Source of the DNA: Saccopteryx bilineata
Taxonomy: Eukaryota > Chordata > Mammalia > Chiroptera > Emballonuridae
Reading direction: 5' to 3'
DNA length: 64,000 nucleotides
Assembly (NCBI RefSeq): GCF_036850765.1
Contig: NC_089493.1
Location: 189,257,140-189,321,139, forward strand
Part shown: piece after piece, positions 37,906-50,045 of the stretch
How the letters are laid out: the number at the start of each line of letters is the position of its first letter
How positions within the stretch are numbered: the first letter of the stretch is position 1
Notes under the pieces: generated by a model
The model's database searches: none
What the model saw: the letters and a program-made list of their open reading frames with translations, nothing else
What the model was told of the DNA's origin: nothing
Program-made: the position numbers and the translations under genes

Positions 37906-38787
37906 TCGCGAGCTCTGCGTAGGCGCCAGCCGCTAGCTCGCATTAGACACGGTTGCCGTTAATGCTTCATCGTCCTACGGACCCCCGGGGTGCCATCACC
38001 TAGTACAGGGTCCCTATGCTGAAACGCATGGGCTTGAGGAAGCACTGGGAACCCAAGGACCAGGTCTCTGAGCTGACGGACAAGCGGTGATGATGTGGTA
38101 CATGTCGGGCCCAGTCACCTAAAAGCCTGCGTGTTGTCTATAGAAAGGCCACTCAAACATAGGGCTGCTGCTTGGGACTACTGAGTAAATAAAGGTCTGG
38201 CGGGTCCTTTCAGGGATAGAGTCCCCAAACATGCAGCCCTGTGTTCTCAGGAAGTGCTTGCCAACCTGTACTGCACTAGGCTATGGGAGGGCGATGCTCT
38301 GAACCAAACAGGCTCCACGGTCCACCGCAATGTGAGATTCAGAATGCGAATCCGCACATCAAAGGCCCCGAGAAGTCCTGCTGTGCAGAACCCAGTTTAA
38401 CTGTTTCACCAGCATCTCCCAGATTGTATTAGACCACAGGTCCTCCTGTCTCACCCCCATTGCTATGTTTCAGGGAGCCCCTACGAAGATCCCCCAGGAC
38501 AAATGGTTTGGAAAAGCTGCTGTCAGCCGTCAGGGTCAGATGAACCGCCCTGGATATCGGAAGGGTATTTTACAGAATTCAGAGCCGGGGGTCTTGAGTT
38601 TTGGTGAGCAAAATCAAGGACTCATCCAGGAGTCTTCTTGGAAACAGAGCCCCAGTTTCCACGCTGAGGAATTCAGGAGGTGTGGGGGACAGCAGGAGGG
38701 GGCATGTTAACAGCCTGAGGCAGGGCATGAGGTCAGGGAGCACACCTCAGCCCACGGCAGTTTAGTGCCTGACTTCCGGAAGGCCGG

Positions 38788-38905
38788 GCTCGGAACAGCG
38801 GTGCGCTCCTCACCTGGGAGCTTGTAAGAAACGCAGGGTCTCAGGCCCCACCTTAAAACCACAAAATTAAAATCGATATTTTGCCAGGGTCCCTGGTGAT
38901 GAGGG
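38788..38905 (+). repeat. MER5-like hAT-Charlie fragment
   Basis: 'Cacctgggagcttgtaagaa', 'acgcagggtctcaggcccca' and 'gccagggtccctggtgatg' fit MER5. Confidence 0.6.
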
Positions 38906-39834
38906 TGCTGGTTGGAATGTCAAAAGTGTTTGTTTAAAAGGTTTCTGTTGATGGTATTTGTTTCTGTTTTGTTGTTTGTTTGGGGTGTTGGTGAAAAACT
39001 ATTCAGAAACAAAACTGAACATAGTCTGTCTGAACAAGCTCATTGTCATCAAATTTCTACCATTCCTCATCCGGGGCTCCCTGCATGCCTATGGGGTTGA
39101 CCAGATGCCCCAGTAAGTTCAAGCTAAGGCTAGAATCATAACAATTAGGGAGAAGTCTTATCTGGATTATATCCCTGCCTTTGGTAACAGTGCCTGAGTG
39201 TGCCCAGTAGCCTTTGCTTTCTCTCCCACATTCATCCTGAAAAGTAGGAAAGCCAGCACAACAGTCCTCAGCGGGGCCTCCGCTCTGCCAGGTCTCCAGT
39301 GGGACATGATTGATCTTCCCTTACTAAGTCATCAGAAAAGCCAGAAGGAGCTTTGGGGCCAGGATCTCTGGCCTTGGGACTCAGAAACTGACAAAGAGAG
39401 TTGGCAAGGAGCAAGAGGAAAACTTCCAACAGGCCTTTCAGAAGGAGCTCAGATACAGTTCCCCTTCTTGCAATATTTAATAATGGTGGTTGTTCCGGGG
39501 GAGGGGGGGGGGGGACAGACGCCTGCAGAACTATGGTCCATCAGGTAGCCAGGGTATTAATGGCAGGTGAAACCTTCCAAATGAGCACCCTGTCAGCCAA
39601 TCTATTGCTTTAAAAAGGTTGGCAATGCGGGAGACCTGAGAGAGGCGATGAAGAACTAATCTCATATTGCCAAGTTAAATCAAGTCAGCCTTGCCCAGTC
39701 CTTTCACTTGTTAGTTACATCAAGCCAGAATACTTTCAATTACCCCTCACTTCCAGCTTGTCAGCAGGCAGGCGCCGGGTAAAATGCAGACGGAACCGTG
39801 CCCTTCCCTGGTGGCGAGCTGGAAACACCGTTAA

Positions 39835-40045
39835 GAGTAGCCTCCACTTCCGGAGCCCTTCCTCCGGCTGAGTGCCGTGTCTCCAGCATCCCTGTGATCT
39901 TTGGGGCAGTGGGTACAATGAAGCCCACTCTGTAGCTGGGGAAACTACAGGAGTCGCACGAGGTCAGTCCCTTGCCAGAGTCGCACAGCTAATGAATAAT
40001 AGAGCAGGTTTTACAACCAGAGCGTCCTGACTCGGATTCTTTTGC
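39835..40045 (-). repeat. MIR-like SINE fragment, antisense
   Basis: 'Ctgtagctggggaaactaca', 'ccagagtcgcacagctaatg' and 'gcgtcctgactcggattc' match reversed MIR. Confidence 0.6.
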
Positions 40046-40671
40046 TACTTGTCTGACTGCGCCAAGAGCCCAGTGCGACCCTGGGCATGTGGCCCTGAGC
40101 TTTGCAGTGCCCTCCTCGGTGTTTCCCAAGTGCCTCTCCAATGGCAGGGACAGGCCAGGGTCAGCAATGCCGTCTGGGAGGGGCACCCCAGCCCAGACGA
40201 GGACCCATCTGAGCCCTGGTCCCCTTTCAAGCTGTTCTCTGACCCTCTACCATCCCTCACTCTCATCCTTATGACCAGATGCCCTGAGATGTTTAGAGAT
40301 TTCCATCTATGAGATAATCTAAAGGCCCAATACCCAACCGCAATGCCAGAGGGTAGATTGGCCAGTAAATTGCTCCTGCTGGCTGGAGGGGTATTTCTTT
40401 TGCAAGATTATCTGAGGTCAGACTGCCAGAACGACACTGATATGCTGATTTGTGCAATCCAAATGGTTTATAATGAGAGAGGCCTGGCAAAAGAGTGTTC
40501 ATCAGGGGCCCCACACACATTGGGCCTGGTGTCTCAAGAGCTTACCTCAAAATAACTCTCGAGGCAAAACAAACCCTACAGCTGCCATATTTCTTTTTAC
40601 CCAAAAGCCCTTTATGTCTCTGGCTAAAACTCAGGAGGCTTTGGCCCTTGCCAGCCAGCAGAGTGAAGTGT

Positions 40672-41071
40672 TCACTCCAGCCCTCAGCGCCCTTACTTCA
40701 TGAGCAGCACCAGGGCCTCCACCCTCAGCGCCCCTGCTTCATCTCCATCCCAGAGGGTGAGCAGCACAGGGCCCTCCTCCCTCAGTGCCCCTGCTTCATC
40801 TCCATCCCAGAGGGTGAGCAGCACAGGGCCCTCCACCCTCAATGCCCTTACTTCATCTCCATCCCAGAGGGCGAGCAGCACCAGGGCCCTCCACCCTCAG
40901 TGCCCTTACTTCATCTCCATCCCAGAGGGCGAGCAGCACCAGGGGCCTCCACCCTCAGTGCCCCTGCTTCATCTCCATCCCAGAGGGCAAGCAGCACCAG
41001 GGGCCTCCACCCTCAATGCCCTTACTTCATCTCCATCCCAGAGGGCGAGCAGCCCCAGGGGCCTCCCTTCT
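40672..41071. repeat. 57-58-bp minisatellite, about six full copies plus ends
   Basis: The unit runs from GAGCAGCACCAGGGGCCTCC through TTCATCTCCATCCCAGAGGG. Full copies start near 40702, 40758, 40815, 40872, 40930 and 40988, with partial copies at each end. Copies differ by a few substitutions (CCTGC or CTTAC before TTCATC) and a 1-bp length difference. Because 57 is divisible by three, open frames run on both strands; these are not genes. Confidence 0.92.
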
Positions 41072-41304
41072 TGCCCCAGCTTGTTGCTACCTCCCATCTC
41101 CCGACTGCTTCATTCGCTGTCTAAATTCCCTGTCATTAACCGATCGCGAAGGTGGCCCTAGTACTCACAGGGTGCATCGCCTGGATGCCCTGTATTTTTC
41201 ACAGGGAAATGAGAAAACTTGACATGTGCCTCACTCTGTGTGCTGAATAAACCTACATGATGCCAGAGAGACTCGAAAGAAGGAAAGACATAGAAACGAC
41301 TCAG

Positions 41305-42335
41305 AGGCCCTTGTCAGGTTACTAGGTGCTCACACTGTTCTAGGTACATTTATGTGGATTATTTTAGTTCATCCTTCCAGGGTTTCTGTGAGGGATTACT
41401 ATAATCATCACCATCACAACCATCGTAACTATCATAAACATAACCATAACCACCATCACCACCACTGCTACCACCACTGTCACCATCACCACCACCACCA
41501 CCATCACCATCATCATCGCTGCCACCATCACCACCACCATCACTACCGCCAACGCCATCACCATCACCATCACCACCACCACCACCACCACCATCACTAC
41601 CACCATCACTACCATCACCGTCACCACCATCACCACCACCACCACCATCACCATCACCACCATCACCATCATCACATTCACTACCACCACTACCACCTCC
41701 ACCACCACCATCACTACCATCACCGTCACCACCATCACTGTCACCATCACCACCACCACCACCATCACCATCATCACATTCACTACCACCACCACCACCT
41801 CCACCACCACCATCACTACCATCACCGTCACCACCATCACTGTCACCATCACCACCACCACCACCATCACCATCACCACCACCACCATCACTACCATCAC
41901 CGTCACCACCATCACCACCATCACCATCACCACCACCATCATCACATTCACTACCACCATCACCACCTCCACCACCACCATCACTGTCACCATCACTGCC
42001 ATCACCACCATCACTATCATCACCACCACTACCACCACTACCACCATCACCTCCATCACCACCATCACCACCTCCACCACCACCACCACCAACACTACCA
42101 TCACCATCACCATCACCACCATCACCACCACCACCACCACCATCACCACCACCACCACCACCATCACCATCACCACCATCACCACCACCACCACCACCAC
42201 CATCCCCATCACCCTCACCACCATCACCATCACCACCACCACCACCACCATCATCATAGCCACTTTGTAAATGAGTAAGACAGAGCACAGAGAGGTTAAT
42301 ATCTTGCCTAAAGTCTGTCTGTTGGCAAATACATA
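41305..42335 (-). repeat. MIR, antisense, split by a trinucleotide array
   Basis: The left flank 'aggtgctcacactgttctag' and 'tatgtggattattttagttc', and the right flank 'ctttgtaaatgagtaagaca' and 'cacagagaggttaatatctt', are the two halves of a reversed MIR. They are separated by the CAC/CAT array at 41403-42257. Confidence 0.6.
41403..42257. repeat. 855-bp interrupted (CAC/CAT)n triplet array
   Basis: It is almost entirely CAC and CAT triplets. A variant block 'catcatcacattcactacca' recurs near 41668, 41770 and 41938, indicating larger-scale duplication within the array. All frames stay open: poly-His on +, Gly/Asp or Val/Met on -. The encoded frames have no initiation context or homology and are not called as genes. 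Confidence 0.95.
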
Positions 42336-43734
42336 AAGTACCTAATCTTCAATACGCATCTTGATGAATTTTTATATGTAGATTCACCTGTGTAGTCATG
42401 GGAATGAAATGAAGATCTAGAATATTCCTACCACCAACATAGTTTCCATATATTCTTTCCCATCCAGTGCCTCCCCATAGAGGTGGCTACAATTTCTAAC
42501 TTTCTACTGCTATTGATTAACTTTGCCTGGTCTTGGACACCCTGTAAATGGAGCAGTAAGTGCTCTGTAAAGCCCACATTTTAACCAATCCACTCTATAG
42601 CCTCTTGGCCCAATGACTAGGGAAGGCAGATTTGATGGTTGGTGTGGCCTCCTATCAGACCATGATCTAGAAAATAGCAGGGCTTACTTTTAAATCTGAG
42701 CTGCTGGCCAGTTCCCAGCCTGGTGCTGTGTGCACACCCTAGCAGAGCTCTCTATGGCACCAAACTGAATTGTTGGCATCAATTTGTGCCACCCTGTCAT
42801 GAAATGAAACTGAGAAAAGTACATTTAGATGTTTCGCTGAAGCCTTTAATACCCGAGAAAGCCGGAGAGTTCGTGCAGGTTGAAGAGGGAGTCACTTGCA
42901 TACCAAGCTACAGGGAACAAAAGGCAGGAAAAATTGAACAGAATCCTTCCATCAGAATTCTCCATAAGCTGCACAGTTTACAAAGATCAAAGAGGAAAAT
43001 AAACGAAATAAACACCCTGTCATTCCTAGAGCCCCTCCTCCCCTCCCTGTGAGAATGATGCAAGGACTCGGGCGACCTTCCCGGACGGAAACGGTGTGCG
43101 CGTTTCTGCCAACTCGGAACTAGCCAGACAGTCACGGGGCTTCTCTGCGGCCTCCCCATTTCCCAGTGGGCCTCCTCCCCACGCCCTCGAAGCACAGCTT
43201 TACTAGCAAGTGTTCAGTTAAGGCTTTGAGGTTACATCTCTTGAATACTTGGGAGCTCCCAAAAAAATCGAGCAGAGCAAACGAGGCAGAAGCTGGAAAC
43301 ACACGGCTGACGCAAACCTGGAGCCATCCCAGAAGGTCAGTGCCGCCTGTGCCGGCGGTAAACCACTGACGCTCCCCGCTCGACAGGATGGTCCTGAGCA
43401 GCCTGCCCTGGGGGGGATGAATTCCTGGGCTCCTTGTTTCTCACCTTGAGCCCTTTCCAGATGCCCACTCCAACCAGCCATGTTCTTTCCCAGTAGACAT
43501 GTCTTCCAGAGTGGTTACATCTCATGGCCACTCACACAGTTGACGCATCTCCGCTGTCCTGCCTTCCAGCTCTTTTTGGGAAGCAAACATCTCCTTGTTC
43601 TGATAAAGAAGACAAAGGGTGATGATCTCAGTGGTTGCTTTTCCTGCTTTTTATCCGAAGCTGCTACTTAGCCACTTGGATAACTTTTTCAGCTTCTTTG
43701 ACACTCAGTGTTCAGCTCTGTGGGTTGGGTGATA

Positions 43735-43965
43735 TTGGGATAATGGGAATAATAGACAATCACTGAGTACTCACATAACAGGCGCTGCCCCATGCACTAT
43801 ATATATAATATCTGATTTAATCCTCCCTGCAGCACTTTATAACATCATCATCTCCTTCCTCGTGTTGCAAATGAGGAAACTGAGGCACAGAGTAGTTCAT
43901 TGTCTGAGGTCAGCTGGTCAGTAGTAGCCGATATGATATTCACATCTAGATACCCTGGTCCACAG
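43735..43965 (-). repeat. MIR SINE, antisense
   Basis: 'Atctgatttaatcctccctg', 'caaatgaggaaactgaggca' and 'cagagtagttcattgtctga' match reversed MIR. Confidence 0.7.
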
Positions 43966-44244
43966 TCTGCAACTTAAGGGTTACCATATTCTTCTTTGTA
44001 AGATTGCCGTGAGGATTTAAATCAAAAATACAAATCCTGTTCAATCTATAGCACTGATTATCGCTGTCAATTATTATTAACTTATCACTGCCTCGAAACA
44101 GCATTCTTGCAAAGATTCAACCTACCAAGCACATACCAGTAAATGACTCAAATAAGGAATTATTAATTTTATTTATTTTTGCATCCAGTTTTTAAAAACT
44201 AGAGAGTTAAAAACTTGCAGGGAGTTTCTAGTTACTGTAATGCC

Positions 44245-44475
44245 TACAGTTCATTGAATACATACTATCTGTCAGACTGATATGATATATAGCAATTCTT
44301 CTCTTCCCCATCACATAACCCAATGCTACATGCACCATTATAGCTCAGCTTTAAAGGCAAAGAAATCAAGGCGCAACATGGTTGATTATCTTTCTCAGCT
44401 CATACAGCCAGGGGCTAGAGATGAGCTTCAAACCCTGATTCCACAGGCCAGGCTCTTTCCTCTGATGCTGTGTGG
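44245..44475 (-). repeat. MIR-like SINE, antisense
   Basis: 'Ttcattgaatacatactatc', 'aggcaaagaaatcaaggcgc' and 'cagctcatacagccaggggc' match reversed MIR. Confidence 0.55.
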
Positions 44476-46009
44476 ACTTTTTTTTTTTTTCCTTTTTACC
44501 TTGGGAATTCTAATTCAAAGGATTCAATCTAGCACAAACCTGATTCTGCTTCGTGTGCCGGAACTATGGTAGAAGATTCTCTCTGATTTTCTTTATCAAA
44601 AGCAATGAAAAGAATGTGCCTTCTCTACCTTTCCCAGAAAGTTTCTCCCCGCCCATCTCTCTGCAATGGCCGCGACAATTAGCGCACGACGTCTGCATGT
44701 GGCATGCGGCCAGCGCTGTGAGGTTGTAGGAGTTCTGGCAGAAAGCACCCAGATAAGTCTCATGGCCGCATCACACAGAGCGAAGTAATGAGGACGCGTC
44801 GCGTAGACCCAGCACTCCTGGGTCACTCTCCCGTAACTGCTGAATCAGAATCAGGCCCTTTTTGAGGACACTGCAGACCCTCTCACCACCCTCACTATGG
44901 GGGGGTGGGGGTGGGACGCAAAAGCAACCAGGGGAACACATAAGGAGGTGGATAAATAAATAACCACCCAACATCGTAGGAGGGCCGTACCGCTCTCCCG
45001 CCCCGGTTGAATGGAGATGCCGGCAGCCTCTCGGGTCCTGAACTGGCAATTCCAAGCAGTTTGATTGCCTGCTTGATTGTTTGCAAGATAACTGTGTGAT
45101 TGTCAGTGACAGGGTAATTTACTGAGGATTGCCGTGTCAGACGCCACGCGAGGGGCTTGCTGGCATAAAGATGCGATGCTCATGACTGACAGGCCACTGG
45201 GAGCCTGGAGTGCCAATTTAAAGTTCACAGTGTCGCCTGAAAGTGTGCGGCAGTGGCAGCGTGTAATCACGCAACATGATGAGGTCATCGCAGGCATCAC
45301 GTATGCTCACGCCTAATAACGGATAGAAGCTTAAACGTGCCATCCCTGGAGCAGGTAGATGTACATAGATAGGAGAACATGACATGCTTTCTCTCTCTCT
45401 CTCTTTTTTCTTTTTTTTTTTTGCGTTTGCCATTTGCTATTGCCCATGTGTTTGTAGGACATCTCTTGCTAGACAGGCCTTTGAATAAAAAAAGCCCAGA
45501 ATACAAATCAACAAAACAGCAGGGGAATTGGAAGTCCGTGCTTTTGAAATGCTCCCGAGTCCAGAATAAGGGGCAGACTTGGGGGTGGAGGGGCTGGGGG
45601 AGGAGGATGTTTCGTGCTTAATAGGGAAACCTTGTCTTAGGCTATTATTATCTGAGCCCGCTGAGGTCCTCAATCTGGTTCTATGGAGGGGGTGTTTCCG
45701 GGGGGTACGTGCCCCACTTCAGGAGGGAAAGGAGCCGGGAGATGGATGGGTCTCCTCATGGGAAGAGGCGGGTGGCCTTAGAGAAAGCTATAGCCGTAAT
45801 GACAAGAGGTGTCTTCTCGCCGGAGATGTTTGGGCAGCCGCGGAATGATGCGCGCACTGACCACGTAGCTCCGCGGGGTATTTTTTAATCCGAAGCAGGC
45901 ACTTCATGGTAGATTCCTTCTGTCTAGAGAAGGTGGTCCATGGAGGATGATGTTAGTTAAAGTCAGAGAACATTGACTTTCTATGTATTTTTTTATTCTG
46001 TCAGGGGCT

Positions 46010-46440
46010 CTGGGATCCGCTGGCCGGTGGGTCTGAACCAGGAGCTGAGCCTTACCCAGCGGCAGCGGCTGCTGCTGCTAAAAGCCTGCAGTGTGTTTTG
46101 TGGGTGTGAGATTCGCGGGGCTCCCGGGGGCTCCCGACTCAGCGGGCACATCGGGCTGTGATGTTCAGAGCCTCGACTTTCAAAGTCTCTAAACGCAAAG
46201 CGCACCTGCCGGCTCCCCCTCCCGCGTCGCACGGGCATTGATGGGAAATTCCGTGGCTCTTACTTGTGGGAGGAGGCGCAGGAGCAGCATTCATCCGCCC
46301 AGCCGCCGTGTGGAGAACGAGAGGCGGTTTTAGCGTCGAAAGCCGAGCGCCACACACGACCTCCTAATTCGTTTGTTTGCTAAAAAGAAAGTAATGCATT
46401 AAAATAATTGTACATTAATTGCTAAATTACAGTGGAACTT
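46010..46440. promoter_or_regulatory. CpG-rich block followed by AT-rich homeodomain-like motifs
   Basis: About 32 CpGs fall within 46010-46380, with hand-estimated observed/expected near 1. The next 60 bp are AT-rich with ATTAAAATAATTG, CATTAATTGC and TAAATTACAG, which contain TAAT cores bound by homeodomain proteins. No repeat was recognised. It is a candidate intragenic enhancer or alternative promoter by inference. Confidence 0.35.
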
Positions 46441-46814
46441 TGGTGCAATGACATATTTATTTCGATTTTGTTCGCAGAACCAAACGAGAAGGGTAATGCC
46501 AAAAAAAATTACACTGTAGTCAATTTAAAGCACACAGCCAGGCCTCTGATTCAGAGTTCCAGGACAAATATTTGTCCAGTCACAGCCCAAGGTTTGAGTG
46601 CATGTCTCTGTGATGCTGATTATGGCCCGAAAATGCTTTGATATCTAATCTGAGAGGTGCAAGCAGGCTATTCCCCGAGCTCCCCCACTGTGTTCAGTCT
46701 ATTCTCAGAAGAGTGAACAAGGGTTGGCCAACTAATTTGTTCTCAAGGAGCATACACTGCCCTAAAGATCCCCATCCTCAGCATTAACGAACAAGTGAAG
46801 AATGGGAAACAGTC

Positions 46815-46960
46815 ATATATTCATTCAACAAACATTTGTTCCGTGCCCAATTCTGCGGTTGACACTAAGTGAGGCATGAATGTAGAAATGAATAAGACAC
46901 TGTTCTTCTCTTGCGAGAGTCGTTTTCCAGGCAGAAAGACATGCGTACAGAGATAATTAA
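46815..46960 (-). repeat. L2-like 3' end, antisense
   Basis: 'Tattcattcaacaaacattt' and 'gacactaagtgaggcatgaa', then 'gaaatgaataagacactgtt', match the reversed L2 terminus. Confidence 0.6.
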
Positions 46961-47004
46961 TTCCAATACAAGGAAGTTGGCATTAACAACGCTTTCTGAA
47001 ATTG

Positions 47005-47150
47005 ACTGTGTATTAGAATCATGTAAGAATTATGATTGAAATGCAGGCTCCAGGACCGGCTCCTGGAGACTGCAGCTGGGGAGTCCTGGGGAGGCCCTGG
47101 GTCCTCACAGGAGTTTGATGCAGAACCATTCCTGAGAATCTCTGCTTCGG
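47005..47150 (+). repeat. MER5-like hAT-Charlie fragment
   Basis: 'Tgtattagaatcatgtaaga', 'gattgaaatgcaggctccag' and 'cctgagaatctctgc' fit MER5-type sequence. Confidence 0.55.
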
Positions 47151-47239
47151 GGATACACAGAACAGGAATACCTAGCCGAGCCAGGGACATCATCAGGAAG
47201 GCTTCCTGGAGGAGGAGGCCACACCTAGCATGGGTCTTG

Positions 47240-47385
47240 AAGGATACGTCATCTGTGTTTCCCCCACAGTATTGTCAGCTCCTTAAGGACAGACGCCATC
47301 ATCCTTTGTTCTTTGTTCCCTGTGTTATTTCCAGAACATGGATGGCACTCAAACATTTGTTGAATGGTAGACGAGCAAATTAGGA
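47240..47385 (+). repeat. L2 3' end
   Basis: 'Ttgtcagctccttaaggaca' and 'gatggcactcaaacatttgt', with 'tgaatggtagacgagcaaat', match the L2 terminus in sense orientation. Confidence 0.65.
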
Positions 47386-47791
47386 ATCGGCCCAGGAGAG
47401 GGATAAAGGGGTGGGAATCCAAGCAAGATAATCAGGATGTTCCGAGTCCTGCAGGTATGCGGTAAGGTAGCACCAGAAGCAATTGGGTGAACTCATGGCT
47501 TAATTTCGGGGTGCCCGAGCCAAAGCCACTTCCTCACCTTTCCTGGCGAATGTAAGGCTCACCGCACCTGGCTCTCCAGCTGGTCAGAGGAGCCCACACT
47601 GGCTTCGAGGGGCAGGGGTGAAGTGCTCTTCTCCATTGAGGAGAGATGCATGCTGATTACTTGTGCCCCCATTGACACAGGACCCTGGGAACTGGCTATG
47701 GGTAGATTGTTGTACTGTGTTGTTTTAAAGTAAAGTATATGTTTTTATTCCCAACCGCTCGACAGATACCTGCTTATCACAGAAAAAGTAG

Positions 47792-48265
<474 letters not shown>

Positions 48266-48864
48266 TAGGCTTGCTCTGACCTTGCCGGCTCCTGCGGTCT
48301 CTGCTTTCCCTCCCTGGGGAGCACGACAAGGTGCCCTGGTTCCTCTGTGGGCCCCATTGGCCTGGAAGGGGGTGCTCTCGGGGGCCGGTTCACAGACGGC
48401 CATTTCCCCTGTGTGTGGTCCGGGTCAGTCTCCGGAGCAGAGTCCTGGTCTCTCTGTAGGATTGGGCCACTAAGACCTGCTGGAGACACCTGTTGATTCC
48501 CTGGGTTTTAGATCATTTTTATGATCTATTATGTTATGATATTATTGTGTGTTTTTTTAATCTCCCTTTATAATACCTCCACATGGCTTTTGTTTGGCCA
48601 TTGCTGAAATATTTCATTCAGTGGAGTAGTACCTTGATAGCATAACTTATGCAGACATCTTAGAGTCAAGATGATGGCAATCGGTAGAATTTATTGAGCG
48701 CCTATAATGAGCCAGACACCTTATGTAGATCATCTCTAATCCTCACGGCAACCCCATCAATTGTGTCTGCTAATTGCCTACTTTGTGCAAGGCATTATGT
48801 CAATCAGTGCATTGTACCTCTCATTCCAAAATGGTGGTGTGGGGCCGAGGCAGGGGGGGGCATT

Positions 48865-49243
48865 CTCTTGAGCAGGGGTCCCCAAACTTTTTACACAGGG
48901 GGCCAGTTCACTATCCCTCAGACCGTTGGAGGGCCGGACTATAAAAAAAAACTATGAACAAATCCCTATGCACACTGCACATATCTTATTTTAAAGTAAA
49001 AAAAAAAAAGGAACAAATACAATATTTAAAATAAAGAACAAGTAAATTTAAATCAACAAACTGACCAGTATTTCAATGGGAACTATGGACCTGCTTTTGG
49101 CTAATGAGATGGTCAATGTGCTCCTCTCACTGACCACCAATGAAAGAGGTGCCCCTTCCGGAAGTGCGGCGGGGGCCGGATAAATGGCCTCAGGGGGCCG
49201 CATGTGGCCCGCGGGCCTTAGTTTGGGGACCCCTGCTCTTGAG
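48865..49243. mobile_element. Non-autonomous hAT-type DNA transposon, complete
   Basis: The element at 48873-49235 (363 bp) has perfect 16-bp terminal inverted repeats (CAGGGGTCCCCAAACT). It is flanked by identical 8-bp duplications CTCTTGAG at 48865-48872 and 49236-49243, the hAT signature. The interior is A-rich (48941-49060) and then GC-rich near the right end. It has no coding capacity, so a transposase would be supplied in trans. Confidence 0.93.
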
Positions 49244-49974
49244 TTTGTTTGTTTTTGCTCTCAGTTGCGAAGTTGAAGCTTAGGAAAATTCTAGGAGCAA
49301 ACTGTAGTCGAGTTGGCCCCTCCTTCCCCCAGGACAAGTTCAAAGTGGACTTGCCGACGCGAGAGCAAGGGGAAGGGCTGGCTCTGAGACACCGGCCGTC
49401 CCCCCTCCTCCCCGCTCGACGCCGTCTCTGGTTCTGAGCGTGAGGAGAAGGAGAGGAGACGCAAGGGTCTTCTTACGGTCTCCCTGCGCTTCACTGAGCT
49501 CGGTCTCGGTCGGTCGGTCGGTCGGGGCCAAGATCTCGTAGGTGCCTGCGGATGTGAGGATGGCAGGCGTGATCTTCCTGCGGGCCCCGCATCCTGTCTC
49601 CAGGCTGGGGCCTCTTTCCCAAAACCTCTGGGAACTAGGAACTTGAGCAGGGTGGTCCAGGGCCCCTGGCATGCCCTCTCTCTCTGAGTTCTCTCTCTCC
49701 TGGCATGGTTCTGGGTAGCCCCAGGAGCGGCTCGGGAAGTATGCTGCTTAACCAGGCCTCACTTCTTATAAGAGCCCCTACCATTGCAAGCGATTCTCTT
49801 GGAGCTTCCCCCTCGTTAGACTTTGGGGAGGAGACATGGTCAGGCCACGACTCGGACTCCGCCCCTCCCTGGACAGGGTGGGATGGGGAGGTGGTGAGTA
49901 ATGGAAGAGCCAGGTAACTCAACAACCCCTTAGAGGCCTCTGGAAAGTTGTGCAACCCCAGCTCCTGGCAGTGC

Positions 49975-50045
49975 TTTGAATACGAGGGTTCTGAACAGAG
50001 TCACCTTGGGCCAGCCACTTGAGCCTCTCTTCTTTCTGGTATTGC
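49975..50045 (+). repeat. MIR-like SINE fragment
   Basis: 'Gagtcaccttgggccagcca' and 'cttgagcctctcttctttct' fit the MIR core in sense orientation. Confidence 0.45.

Noticed and set aside
40672..41071. Regular repeats that might be read as a CRISPR-like array
   Set aside because: The copies are contiguous without unique spacers and lie in a vertebrate intron. It is a minisatellite.
40495..41222. Overlapping open frames of 126-209 codons with repeated 'SISIPEGEQH'-like peptides
   Set aside because: They are produced by the 57-58-bp minisatellite, which has stop-free frames on both strands.
41352..42278. Open frame of about 300 codons, almost pure histidine (and Gly/Asp or Val/Met on the other strand)
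   Set aside because: It is the translation of the CAC/CAT array. All frames are open because the triplets contain no stops. No homology, exon borders or conserved start.
46432..46641. Acceptor-like TTTTGTTCGCAG followed by AACCAAACGAGAAG and GGTAATG: possible microexon
   Set aside because: It matches no teneurin segment. The flanking known exons join perfectly without it, and a 14-nt insert would break the frame.
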